A stretch of 64,000 nucleotides of DNA from NCBI RefSeq assembly GCF_000332995.1, contig NZ_BANS01000034.1, positions 1 through 64,000 of the forward strand. The letters run 5' to 3'. The notes beneath the pieces were generated by a model, which was not told where the DNA came from, did no database searches, and worked only from the letters and a program-made list of their open reading frames with translations. Position 1 is the stretch's first letter, and each line of letters begins with the position of its first letter. This document shows, one piece after another, positions 19,506 to 28,400 of the stretch. The position numbers were made by a program, and so were the translations under genes. Source of the stretch: Gordonia amicalis NBRC 100051 = JCM 11271. GTDB taxonomy: Bacteria; Actinomycetota; Actinomycetes; Mycobacteriales; Mycobacteriaceae.

Positions 19506-19550
19506 CTGAACATCGTCGCATCCCGCGGCGTGGTCTCCATTGACATCACC

Positions 19551-19580
19551 TGATTCAACATGAATCATGCGATTCATGTT
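19551..19580. promoter_or_regulatory. Overlapping palindromic TetR operators
   Basis: Two overlapping palindromes were read: TGATTCA-N3-TGAATCA at 19551-19567 and AACATGAATC-N4-GATTCATGTT at 19557-19580. The second covers the start codon of the rightward gene. This is the size and symmetry of a TetR-dimer site; binding would block initiation on that gene directly. Confidence 0.75.
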
Positions 19581-20301
19581 CGATGAACAAGCATTCCAGG
19601 AAGCGCTGGCCCGACCACGCCTCGCCAAGCCCGCACCCGAATACCTCGACGCCAACCGCGGCGTCCCGATCCGGGCCATCTCCGAACAGGAGCTGCAGCG
19701 GTCGACCATCGAGTGGTTCGACGCCTTCGACAAGAAACTCGTCCACCTGAGCGACGTCCACGGCACCGACCTGTCATGGATCATGACGTGGGCCAAGAAG
19801 TACTGGTGGAGCTTCCTGGTACGCGACATGAGCGTGAACGACGAGCTCTACGCACCCGATCTCCGATACACCGACGTCACGACCTTCGGGCGCACGATCG
19901 TCGGCATCGACGACTTCGTGACCTACAACTTCGCCTTCTTCGACGCCATCCCCGACTGGCGCTACGACCCCCTCCCCGACCAGGTCTACGTCGACGTCCA
20001 GCCGGACGGAACCGTGCGCACGGTCATCCGGTACACCGGCAGCGGCCACTTCAGCGGCGGGTTGCGGATGTATCCCTACGACGAGTCGGCGCCGACCATC
20101 TACGGCGACGGACGGTTCATCCAGGCACCCGCGGTGGACCGGTACCACTTCAACGCCGACGGTCTGATGGAAGAGGGCGAGACGCTCTACGACTTCATCG
20201 ACGCCGTCCAGCGTGCCGGGATCATGCCCCGCGACGACAGCAGGCTGGTCCGCTCCCTCTTCGCCGCGTCGAAGCTGCCGGTCCTCGCCCGCGGCGCCTG
20301 A
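19567..20301 (+). CDS. SnoaL/NTF2-like protein controlled by the adjacent TetR
   Basis: A 244-residue cytoplasmic protein. The composition (TWAKKYWWSFLVRDMSVND, LRYTDVTTFGRTIVGIDDF) looks like an NTF2/SnoaL-type alpha-plus-beta fold used by polyketide cyclases and small-molecule isomerases, but no catalytic residues can be named. There is no Shine-Dalgarno before ATG 19567, and the operator covers the start; ATG 19576 is an alternative. Its divergent pairing with a TetR regulator suggests it acts on the regulator's ligand (inference). Confidence 0.7.
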   Translation: MRFMFDEQAFQEALARPRLAKPAPEYLDANRGVPIRAISEQELQRSTIEWFDAFDKKLVHLSDVHGTDLSWIMTWAKKYWWSFLVRDMSVNDELYAPDLRYTDVTTFGRTIVGIDDFVTYNFAFFDAIPDWRYDPLPDQVYVDVQPDGTVRTVIRYTGSGHFSGGLRMYPYDESAPTIYGDGRFIQAPAVDRYHFNADGLMEEGETLYDFIDAVQRAGIMPRDDSRLVRSLFAASKLPVLARGA

Positions 20302-20444
20302 ACCGGCTCGGGAGGTGGTGAGACCCGTCACGCGGGCGCCTCGTCGGGACTCATGGCCCACGCCACGGGAAAAGGCGGCTCGATACCCTGGAGGCCTGAA
20401 GTGCTCGCCGCGGCAGCCCCGCGCACACCAGGAGAGGCCCCTAC

Positions 20445-22049
20445 GTGCAGATCACCAGCATCGGTCATGCCGGTTTCCACATCCAGACCACCGCCGGATC
20501 GATCCTCTGCGACCCGTGGGTCAACCCGACCTACTTCGCCTCATGGGTGCCGTTCCCCGACAACTCCGAGCTCGACTGGAAGACGCTCGGCGACTGCGAC
20601 TACCTCTACGTCTCTCATCTGCACCGCGACCACTTCGACGAGCGCAACCTACGCGAGAACGTCAACAAGGACGCGACCGTCCTGCTCCCCGACTACCCGG
20701 TGCCGGACCTGCGCCGTGAACTCGAGAAGCTCGGCTTCACCAAGTTCGTCGAGACCACCGACTCGGTGAAGACGACGGTGACGGGCGACAAGGGCTCGCT
20801 CGACGTGATGATCATCGCGCTGCGCGCCCCGGCCGACGGGCCGATCGGCGACAGCGGGTTGGTCGTCTCCGACGGCGAGACCGTCTGCTTCAACATGAAC
20901 GACGCCCGCCCGATCGACCTCGACGTCATCGACGAGGCCTTCGGTCACGTCGACGTCCACCTGCTCCAGTACTCGGGCGCCATCTGGTACCCGATGGTCT
21001 ACGACATCCCACGGAAGTCCAAGGCCAACTTCGCATCTCAGAAACGTCAGCGCGGAATGGACCGTGCACGTTCCTACATCGAGCAGGTCGGCGCGACCTG
21101 GGTCGTGCCGTCCGCCGGTCCGCCGATGTTCCTCGACGAAGAACTGTTCCATCTCAACGACTTCGGCTCGGGCGAAACCGCAGACGACACCTCGATCTTC
21201 CCGGACCAGGAGACCTTCCTGGAGCAGATGCGCATCCACGGCACCGACGACGGCGAGAAGCATCGCGGCCTGATGATGGTGTCGGGTTCGGTTGCCGACT
21301 TCAGCGGTTCGACGCTGAACGAGGTCACCCACCCCTATGCACCCGCCGACGTCTTCGGCGAGAACAAGAGGGCCTACCTCGAGCGGATGAAGGAGAAGTT
21401 CGCGCCGGTCATCGCCGCGGACAAGGCCACCTGGGCGCCGGCCGAGGGCGAGCCGCTGATCGGCGCACTGCGCGAGCTCTTCGAGCCGATCATGGCCCAG
21501 TCGGATCTCATCTGCGACGGCATCGGCTATCCCGTCGGCCTCGTGATGACCCCGGGCGGCGGTCCCGCGAACGACGCCACCGAGACCGTCGTGCTCGACT
21601 TCCCCAACCGCATCGTGCGGGAGCCGAAGGAAGGAGAAGGCAAGTACCGCTACGGCTTCCGCATCGCCACGGAACTCGTGCGCACCGTCCTCCGCGACAA
21701 CGAGCCGGACTGGGTGAACACCATCTTCCTGTCCACGCGCTTCACCACGTGGCGCATCGGCGGGTACAACGAGTTCCTCTACACCTTCTTCAAATGCCTG
21801 ACCGACGAGCGCATCGCCTACGCCGACGGCTGGTTCGCCGAGGCCCACGACGACTCGGCGTCGATCACCAGGGACGGTTGGGAGATCCAGCGCCGCTGCC
21901 CGCACCTGAAGGCCGATCTCGGCAAATTCGGAGTGATCGAGGGCGAGAAGCTCACCTGCAATCTCCACGGCTGGCAGTGGGACCTGACGTCGGGGCGATG
22001 CCTGACGTCGAAGGGTCACGAACTGCGCGCGGAGCGTCTGGGGAACTGA
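20445..22049 (+). CDS. Metallo-beta-lactamase-fold plus Rieske [2Fe-2S] protein
   Basis: A 534-residue protein with two recognisable modules. The N-terminal MBL fold carries SHLHRDHFDE (H58, H60, D62, H63). The C-terminal Rieske domain has C485-P-H487 and C505-x-x-H508 (CPHLKADL and CNLHGWQWD). The arrangement recalls CMP-sialate hydroxylase and related MBL-Rieske proteins, but with the Rieske domain at the C-terminus. AGGAGAGG precedes the GTG start. It matches Rv3818 in position and architecture. Neither substrate nor redox partner is known. Confidence 0.88.
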   Translation: MQITSIGHAGFHIQTTAGSILCDPWVNPTYFASWVPFPDNSELDWKTLGDCDYLYVSHLHRDHFDERNLRENVNKDATVLLPDYPVPDLRRELEKLGFTKFVETTDSVKTTVTGDKGSLDVMIIALRAPADGPIGDSGLVVSDGETVCFNMNDARPIDLDVIDEAFGHVDVHLLQYSGAIWYPMVYDIPRKSKANFASQKRQRGMDRARSYIEQVGATWVVPSAGPPMFLDEELFHLNDFGSGETADDTSIFPDQETFLEQMRIHGTDDGEKHRGLMMVSGSVADFSGSTLNEVTHPYAPADVFGENKRAYLERMKEKFAPVIAADKATWAPAEGEPLIGALRELFEPIMAQSDLICDGIGYPVGLVMTPGGGPANDATETVVLDFPNRIVREPKEGEGKYRYGFRIATELVRTVLRDNEPDWVNTIFLSTRFTTWRIGGYNEFLYTFFKCLTDERIAYADGWFAEAHDDSASITRDGWEIQRRCPHLKADLGKFGVIEGEKLTCNLHGWQWDLTSGRCLTSKGHELRAERLGN

Positions 22050-22140
22050 ACCGTCCCGGATGTGACCGCGGGACGGGTCACCGCCCGGACGTCGAGGCGA
22101 CGCTGCACTGCGGTCGCACCGACGTACAGGCGGGAGTTCC

Positions 22141-22284
22141 ATGACCCACAACGATCTGACGGTCACCATCGGCCGCGAGGAACTGGTCCAGCTCCTGGCG
22201 CGTCCGGTTTTTCGTCTGCGCAGGCGCATTCATCTGCGTCGGTTGCGGGGAGACCGCTACACCGACGACGCCGAGGACTGCTGA
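22141..22284 (+). CDS. Small basic protein, 47 residues
   Basis: ATG at 22141 with GGGAG five bases upstream; stop TGA at 22282-22284. The product has an acidic and polar start (MTHNDLTVTIGREELVQLLA), a very basic middle (RPVFRLRRRIHLRRLRG) and an acidic end (DDAEDC). No family is recognised. It lies between the MBL-Rieske gene and the Cys-rich gene, which has its own promoter. The amphipathic basic helix could bind membrane or nucleic acid, but nothing more can be said. Confidence 0.5.
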   Translation: MTHNDLTVTIGREELVQLLARPVFRLRRRIHLRRLRGDRYTDDAEDC

Positions 22285-22327
22285 CGGTCGCAGCTGGCCA
22301 CGTCCCGACGGATACCCATCGGCGGCG

Positions 22328-22353
22328 GTTTCATTCCGATGGACGCCGGGTAC
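22328..22353 (+). promoter_or_regulatory. Stress-sigma (SigB/SigF-type) promoter
   Basis: GTTTC (22328-22332), a 15-base spacer and GGGTAC (22348-22353) match the mycobacterial SigF/SigB pattern GTTT-N15-17-GGGTAY. It ends 22 bases before the AGGAGG of the Cys-rich gene, suggesting that gene is induced under general stress. Confidence 0.5.
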
Positions 22354-22388
22354 GCGATTTCCATGTGCAATCCACAGGAGGAAGTCCA

Positions 22389-22793
22389 GTGACCATCGTG
22401 ACCGAGATACTCGAGTCCCATCCTGTACACGACGACATCGACAACGCCGCGCTCGCGGCCTGCATCGAAGCGTGTGCGGAGTGCACTCAGGCCTGCACCT
22501 CATGTGCGGACGCATGTCTCGGAGAGAGCGGCGTCGACCAGCTCGTCGAGTGCATCCGCGCCGATCTGGACTGCGCCGACCTGTGTTCGGTCACCGAGCG
22601 AGTGCTCCTCCGACGCACCGAAGCCAACGTCACGGTGGTGCGGGAGACGTTGGAAGCGTGCGCAACCGCATGCCGTGTCTGTGCCGAGGAATGTGACCGG
22701 CACGCGGACATGCACCAGCACTGCAGGATCTGCGCGGACGCGTGCCGGCGCTGCGAGGAGGCCTGCCGGACGCTGCTCGAGGTGCTCGGCTAG
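22389..22793 (+). CDS. Cys-rich four-helix protein, Csp-like copper-storage type
   Basis: A 134-residue protein with 18 cysteines in repeating CxxxC and CxxC spacing along predicted helices (CIEACAECTQACTSC; CRICADACRRCEEAC). This is the DUF326/Csp pattern, in which a four-helix bundle binds many Cu(I) ions in its core. No signal peptide is visible, so it is the cytosolic (Csp3-like) form. The GTG start has AGGAGG nine bases upstream. A stress-type promoter precedes it. Copper binding is a family inference. Confidence 0.85.
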   Translation: MTIVTEILESHPVHDDIDNAALAACIEACAECTQACTSCADACLGESGVDQLVECIRADLDCADLCSVTERVLLRRTEANVTVVRETLEACATACRVCAEECDRHADMHQHCRICADACRRCEEACRTLLEVLG

Positions 22794-22867
22794 CACGACC
22801 CTGCGCTCGGCCCAGGATGCTTCGGCACAACCGCCGAAGTCGAACCCGACAATGAGGAGAGAAGATC

Positions 22868-23077
22868 ATGGCTCAGTACCGCGTGGTGGATTCCGACGAA
22901 ACAGTCATCGAGGAAAAGGGTTTCGATGACGCAACCAGTGCCTACGACTGGTTCAAGACCGTCGCCGCGCCCGATGACAGCCTCGGCACCGTCATGCAGG
23001 TCCACGACAACGGCGAGTGGAAGAACTTCGAGGTGTCCGACGGCGGCACCAACAAGAATCCGTCCGCGGACGCCTAA
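22868..23077 (+). CDS. Small hypothetical protein, 69 residues
   Basis: An acidic 69-residue protein (YRVVDSDETVIEEKGFDD, then AYDWFKTVAAPDD) with a mixed beta-alpha look. GAGGAG sits seven bases before the ATG, the strongest ribosome site nearby. I do not recognise a family. It follows the Cys-rich gene by 74 bases and is convergent with the secreted lipase, overlapping its stop by four bases. It may share the stress promoter of the Cys-rich gene. Confidence 0.75.
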   Translation: MAQYRVVDSDETVIEEKGFDDATSAYDWFKTVAAPDDSLGTVMQVHDNGEWKNFEVSDGGTNKNPSADA

Positions 23078-24306
23078 CGTCCGGCCAAACGGCCGTTCAA
23101 GAAGGTCAGGGCCTCGACACTCCACGGGATGAATGCCGCCGTGTGCGTCTGCCCGCGGTATTCGGTGAAGGTCGTCGGCACACCTCGACTGCGGTAGCTC
23201 TCGGCGAGACCGGCGACGTCGGCGGCGATCATCACACCGTCGCCGATGCCGTCGGAATTGCCGACGCCGAGCATCATCGGAACCCGCGGGGTGCCGAGTG
23301 TTCCCATCACGTTCTCCGAGATCGCCTGCCGCACACCGGGTACGTCGAGCACGCCACCCACCGATGGTTTGAGGAGTTGGTGGTCGGTGAGTCCCGGATA
23401 TTCGTCGGCGAACTGTTCGATGCACTCCCCCGCGACCTGGCGCAGGATTCGCTCGCCCTTCGGGGACAGATAGCTCGCGAGGTCGATGTCGTAGGTCTCG
23501 GCATAGACCGCCATCAAAGCGGGGATGACTCCCGTCCATTCGGGTTTGCCGTTGACGTAGCCGAGGTTGTGTGCGGGATCCACCGGAATCCCGCCCGCCG
23601 CCGCGCCGACGATGTTGAGTTCCGGCGAATAGGTGGGCGCCAGTTCGGCGCCGAAGCCGGTGGGTACCGACCCGCCCGAGTATCCGTACAAGGCGATCGG
23701 GGTGCGGGCTGGTGCACGGAGCTGCCTGAGCGCGGCACGGAGCCCGTCCAGGGCGGCATAGCCGGATTCCCTCGCGATCGTCCATCGCAACCCGCGACCC
23801 TCATAGTCGGGGACCGCGACCGTGTAGCCGGCCGCCATCAGTCCGGTGATCAGGGCCAGATCGATGGGCCGCTCGGACATGTTGCCGCCCCGCAGCGTGT
23901 ACGACGGATCGCACTGCGCGCCCAACGCGTCGTAGAAGGAGTGGTACGACACCATCCGACGCGGCGCGCCCGGGCCTACGACGGGCGGTGAGATCACCGT
24001 GGTCACCGTCGAAGTCGGATGACCGGAGTTGTTGGTACTCCGGTACAGGATCTGAGTCGCGGTGATCGGCACATCAGTTCCGCGCCATCCCAATCCGACC
24101 TGACGCGTGCGCAGGATGGCGCCCGGGGCACGCTTCTCGTAGTCGCGTGGAGGCTCGTAGAACGGGTCTTGCGTCGGCAGCAGCGCCGGTGCCGCGACGG
24201 GCGCCGGGAGCGGGGTCGGCGACGCCGTAGGCGTGAGAACACACAGGGAGGCCGCGACCCCGATCACGGCGATCAGCGTGGTGAGGGGTCGCGAGATCTG
24301 GCGCAT
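23074..24306 (-). CDS. Secretory lipase, LIP family alpha/beta hydrolase
   Basis: A 410-residue exported lipase. A signal peptide at residues 1-30 (LTTLIAVIGVAASLCVL) is followed by a Pro/Ala linker. The nucleophile Ser210 lies in LYGYSGGS, with the catalytic acid probably in NSDGIGDGV and the His in EYRGQTHTAAF. The pattern PDYEGRGLRWTIARESG is typical of fungal and actinobacterial LIP lipases that hydrolyse triacylglycerols or hydrophobic esters. No ribosome site is evident and it appears to be a single-gene transcript. It starts 80 bases before the end of a DMT transporter gene on the same strand. Confidence 0.88.
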   Translation of the reverse strand: MRQISRPLTTLIAVIGVAASLCVLTPTASPTPLPAPVAAPALLPTQDPFYEPPRDYEKRAPGAILRTRQVGLGWRGTDVPITATQILYRSTNNSGHPTSTVTTVISPPVVGPGAPRRMVSYHSFYDALGAQCDPSYTLRGGNMSERPIDLALITGLMAAGYTVAVPDYEGRGLRWTIARESGYAALDGLRAALRQLRAPARTPIALYGYSGGSVPTGFGAELAPTYSPELNIVGAAAGGIPVDPAHNLGYVNGKPEWTGVIPALMAVYAETYDIDLASYLSPKGERILRQVAGECIEQFADEYPGLTDHQLLKPSVGGVLDVPGVRQAISENVMGTLGTPRVPMMLGVGNSDGIGDGVMIAADVAGLAESYRSRGVPTTFTEYRGQTHTAAFIPWSVEALTFLNGRLAGR

Positions 24307-24385
24307 GAGCAGTGATCATGCCCGGTTTGCCTCGCTCGCGGTGGGATCCGAGCAAGGTGGGCACGGATTGCTCGCGAGACGGTTT

Positions 24386-25264
24386 TCAAGCCACGGGGGC
24401 GTTCTCTCCTGCCCGCTCCACCTCTTCCACCACCGGCGACATCGCCACCACGACCGCGCCGACGACTGCGGCGATGAAGGCGATCACCGCGACCGGTCCC
24501 CAGCCGGCACGGACGGTGTCGTCGAGGACCACGATGCCGACCACACCCGGCACCACCGTCTCGCCGACCACCAGGGAGGCCGACGCCGCGCTCACCGCAC
24601 CCTTCTGCAGGGCCACGGTGAACATGTAGAAACCACCTGGACCGCTGAGGATGATCGCGTACAGTGCCGGGTCGGTGAAGAGTTCGCCGAGGTCGAAGGG
24701 GTCGAGACCGTCGAGCACTCGGACCGCGACTGCGAGCACGCCGAACAGGACGCCGCCGGAGAGACCCGCCAGCACCGCGACCCGGCTCTGCATTCGCGGC
24801 AGGATCGCGGCGCCGAGCCCGAGGATGACGACGGCCGCGACGAGAACCGCCCAGTGCAGCCACCATTCGTGTTTGCGTCCCTCGTCACCGGCAGCGAACC
24901 CGAGCAGGACGAGCGCCACCACGACGACACCGATCGCGGTCCAATCACGCTGGGACAGTCGCGCTTTCAACACAATGGTGGCCAGCACCACCGTCACGAC
25001 GAGGTTGGCGCTGACGATCGGCTGCGCAAGGAACAGCGGGATCATCCGCGCGGCCACGAGGTTGCCGAGGAAGCCGATGCCGTCCAACGCCATTCCCGCG
25101 ATGAACGCCACGGTCAGCATGGCGGCGATGGTCGACCGCAGGGACGGCGCCTCACCCGGCCCGGCACCGGTGTCGTCGACGCTCTGCGCGCCTCGGGCCT
25201 GCAGCACCGACGCCGTGCCGTAGGCCAGCGCGGCGAACACCGCGGCGAGAATACCGATCAGCAT
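24386..25264 (-). CDS. DMT-superfamily transporter (ten-TM), copy 1
   Basis: A 292-residue membrane protein with ten hydrophobic segments starting at MLIGILAAVFAALAYGTASV. The ATG at 25264 has TACTGT six bases upstream, a leaderless layout that excludes the much longer open frame. The repeat structure (LRSTIAAMLTVAFIAGMALD; ALQKGAVSAASASLVVGETV) fits EamA/DMT or magnesium-transporter NIPA-like proteins. A homologous second copy lies at 30784-31719. It is divergent from the large P-type ATPase. The substrate is unknown. Confidence 0.82.
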   Translation of the reverse strand: MLIGILAAVFAALAYGTASVLQARGAQSVDDTGAGPGEAPSLRSTIAAMLTVAFIAGMALDGIGFLGNLVAARMIPLFLAQPIVSANLVVTVVLATIVLKARLSQRDWTAIGVVVVALVLLGFAAGDEGRKHEWWLHWAVLVAAVVILGLGAAILPRMQSRVAVLAGLSGGVLFGVLAVAVRVLDGLDPFDLGELFTDPALYAIILSGPGGFYMFTVALQKGAVSAASASLVVGETVVPGVVGIVVLDDTVRAGWGPVAVIAFIAAVVGAVVVAMSPVVEEVERAGENAPVA

Positions 25265-25423
25265 GATCGAACAGTAGTCACCGCGGCGTCGCGCGACCAG
25301 ACGTAGACTTTGACCGATGCCGATGTCCAGCCCCCGGCCGCTGTGGCCGGCCGTTTCCCGCAGATCCGCGAGGTGCGGGCGAGGTCGCCGCGGCACGACC
25401 GGCGAAAGACGGGGACACGATAG

Positions 25424-28400
25424 ATGGGTCTGTTCCACATCCCGCTGCAGATAACCCACTTCGCGATCGGCGCCGCCGCACTGATCAGCGGTGAGGCCGC
25501 GGTCGGGACCACGCGCGGCGTCGCGGGCCTGGCGCGCACGGCCGCAGGTTTGGTCGCCGAATCCTTCGCTGGTCCCCCGGTGCGTCGAAGCAGTTCGCAC
25601 GGCGACAACCGGTGGATCGAGGTGCGGGGTCTCGATGGCTCCGCAGCCCACACGATCGGCACCACCATCGTGGCCGATCTGCTGAACACGCCCGGCGTCC
25701 GGGACGCGGTCCTGAACGAAGCCCTGTCCCGGGTCGTGGTGACGGTCGAGTCGAACGGACCGACCGTCGAGGAACTCGTCGAGGTCGTCGAACAGGCCGA
25801 GAGTCGGGTTGCCGCATCCCCGGACGCCCCCCGGCGACCGTCGGCGAGCCTGCCCGGCGACGACACTGCCCTTGCTGCGCGACTGCTGAGCGCCTACGCG
25901 GCCGGGACGGGGCTGATCCTCGCAACCGGGGCGGCCGCCTTGCGGGTCACCGGGGTCACGTCTGCGTTGGCCGCACCGGTGTCGATGGCGCAGAACTCCC
26001 CCTCGATCCGACGCCGCGTCGAAGCGCGCCTCGGACCCGACGCCGCGCAGGTGTTCTTCTCCGCTCTCAGCGCCGGCATGAGTGTGCTGACCGTGTCGCC
26101 CGGCGCGCTGCTTGCCGACAGTGCCGTGCAGGCGTTGCTCGTGGCCGAGACGATCAACGCCCGACGCAACTGGGAGCGTTTCGAGCCCGAGTTGACCCGG
26201 CAGGCGTGCAAGTCCGCGGGGCTCGTGGGTGTCAGCCCGAGAGCGGCCCACCGGTCGGTCGGTGCCGCCGATTCCTACGCCGACCGCTCGACTCTCGCGG
26301 GGATCGGAGCCGCCGCGATCTCCGGCATCGCCTCCGGGAAGACCGCGACCGCCGGTTCGGCGGCACTCGCCCTGGTCCCCAAACCCGTCCGCAGCATCCG
26401 GGAGTCGTTCGGCGTCGCCCTCGGTCGCGGCCTGATGCTCCACCACCGCACCGTGGTGATGCGCCCGGATGCGCTGCGCTCCCTCGAGGCGGTCACCACG
26501 GTCCTCATCGATCCGCGCGTGCTGTTCACCGACGAGCTCACGGTGACGCGCATCGAAGGGGTGCCGCCGGAGGTGCGCTCTACGGCATGGTCGGCGGCCC
26601 GGGAGGCCCTGCACGAGGGCTTGCTCGCGCCCGGATGGCACAAGCTGTCGGACATTCCCGGCGCAGGTGGTGACGGCGAGGCCCTCATCAGCGCCCTGCG
26701 CGACCCGTTCGCGTCGGCGGTGGTCACCGAGTCGCGGCGCGTCGGGATACGCGTGATCTCGCTCGACCACGACGGCCTGCGCTCCCTCGGTCAGGGGTTC
26801 GATGACCTGTTGCCCACCGACGACGGGATCGACCGGGAGCTGGCGAGGGCGCTCACACAATTGCACGCCGACGGCCGGCAGGTGCTCCTCGTCACCGGTT
26901 CGACCGAATCGGCAACGCTGCCTGCGGAGGTGGTTGTCGGTGTGTGGCAGGACAATTCGATCCCGCCGTGGGGTGCGGATCTACTGGTGCCGGACCTGCG
27001 CGCCGTGTGGCGAATCCTGCACGCCGTCCCCGCAGCCAAGAAGTCGGCGACCAAGGGCATCGAACTGTCGGCGAGCGCGTCGGTGATCGGTGCCGTCATG
27101 CTGTTGCCCGAGGTCGTCGGCAACGGTCCGACCTCGGTGAACATGACCGCGGTGGGCGCGCTGTGGTCGGGGTACCGCCTCGCCGACGGTGTCTTCGATG
27201 ACCCACTCCCGCACCCCGAGCCGGGTCACGACTGGCACGCGCTCCCCGTCGAGGAAGTGCGTGCGCTGCTGCCCCGACCGGAGCCGCGGACGACGAAGAC
27301 CGCCGGCACCGACGAGCGCCGCTTCCCCGGGTTCCTGGCCCCGGTGACCGGCCCGCTGGCAGCCACGTGGCGCATCGTCGGAGAGTACTTCGAAGCCTTC
27401 CGGGAGGATCTCGACGAACCGATCACCCCCATTCTGGCCACCGGCGCCCTGGCCACCGCGCTGCTGGGATCCCCGTTCGACGCCGTCCTCGTCGCGAGTG
27501 TGCTGCTGGTGAACACGGCGACCTCCACCCAACAATCCCTGCACGCCGAGAAGGTCCTCGGCGGTCTGCTGGCCGCTCAGGAACCGCTGGCCCATCGCGT
27601 GACCGGAGCCACAGACGACGCCGACGTCGAGCGGGTGCCGGCCGGGGACCTGCAGCCCGGCGACCTCATCAGGGTGGGTCCGGGCAAGGTCATCCCGGCC
27701 GACGCGCGGATCATCGTCGCCGATGGGGCCGAGGTGGACGAGTCGGCGCTCACCGGCGAATCACTACCCGTCAGCAAGGCCACCGATCCGACGCCGGGTG
27801 CGCCGCTGGCCGACCGGACCGGCATGTTGCACGCCGGGACGACCATGGTCGCCGGTCGCGCCGTGGCCGTGGTCACCACGGTCGGCGCCGGCACCCAGAT
27901 GAACCGGGCGTCGGCGATGACCGCCCGAAAGGCCCGCAAGGTCGGTCTCCAGGCCCAGCTCGCGCACATCACCGGGAGGGCACTGCCGTGGAGCATCGCC
28001 GGCGGCGTCGCCGTCGGCGTGTTGAGCCTGCTGCGGGGAACCCCGCTGCGCCAGTCCGCGGGCACGGGCGTAGCGATCGCGGCGGCCGCGGTCCCTGAAG
28101 GCCTGCCCCTGGTCGTGACGCTCGCCCAGCTCGCCACTGCGAGACAACTGACCAGCGACGACGTGCTGGTCCGCAATCCCCGCGCCGTGGAAGCCTTTGC
28201 GCGGTTGGACATCGTCTGCTTCGACAAGACCGGCACCCTCTCGGAGAACCACCTGAGGGTCGTCGCGCACCGTGGCGTGAGCGGTGTCGCCGACGACGAC
28301 GTGCTGGCCGCGGCGGCCCGGACCGTCAAGGCCACCGTCGGGAAGGTGGAGCACGCCACGGACGAGGCGATACACGTCGCCGCTCAGGAACGTGGGATGA

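Noticed and set aside
18856-19521. Fusion of an acyltransferase with upstream Arg/Pro-rich sequence
   Set aside because: The extra 222 codons are the TetR gene in another frame; the acyltransferase has its own promoter and start.
25265-26866. Upstream extension of the first DMT transporter frame by 534 codons
   Set aside because: It lies antisense to the P-type ATPase, and the family-like membrane start and the TACTGT promoter hexamer put the start at 25264.
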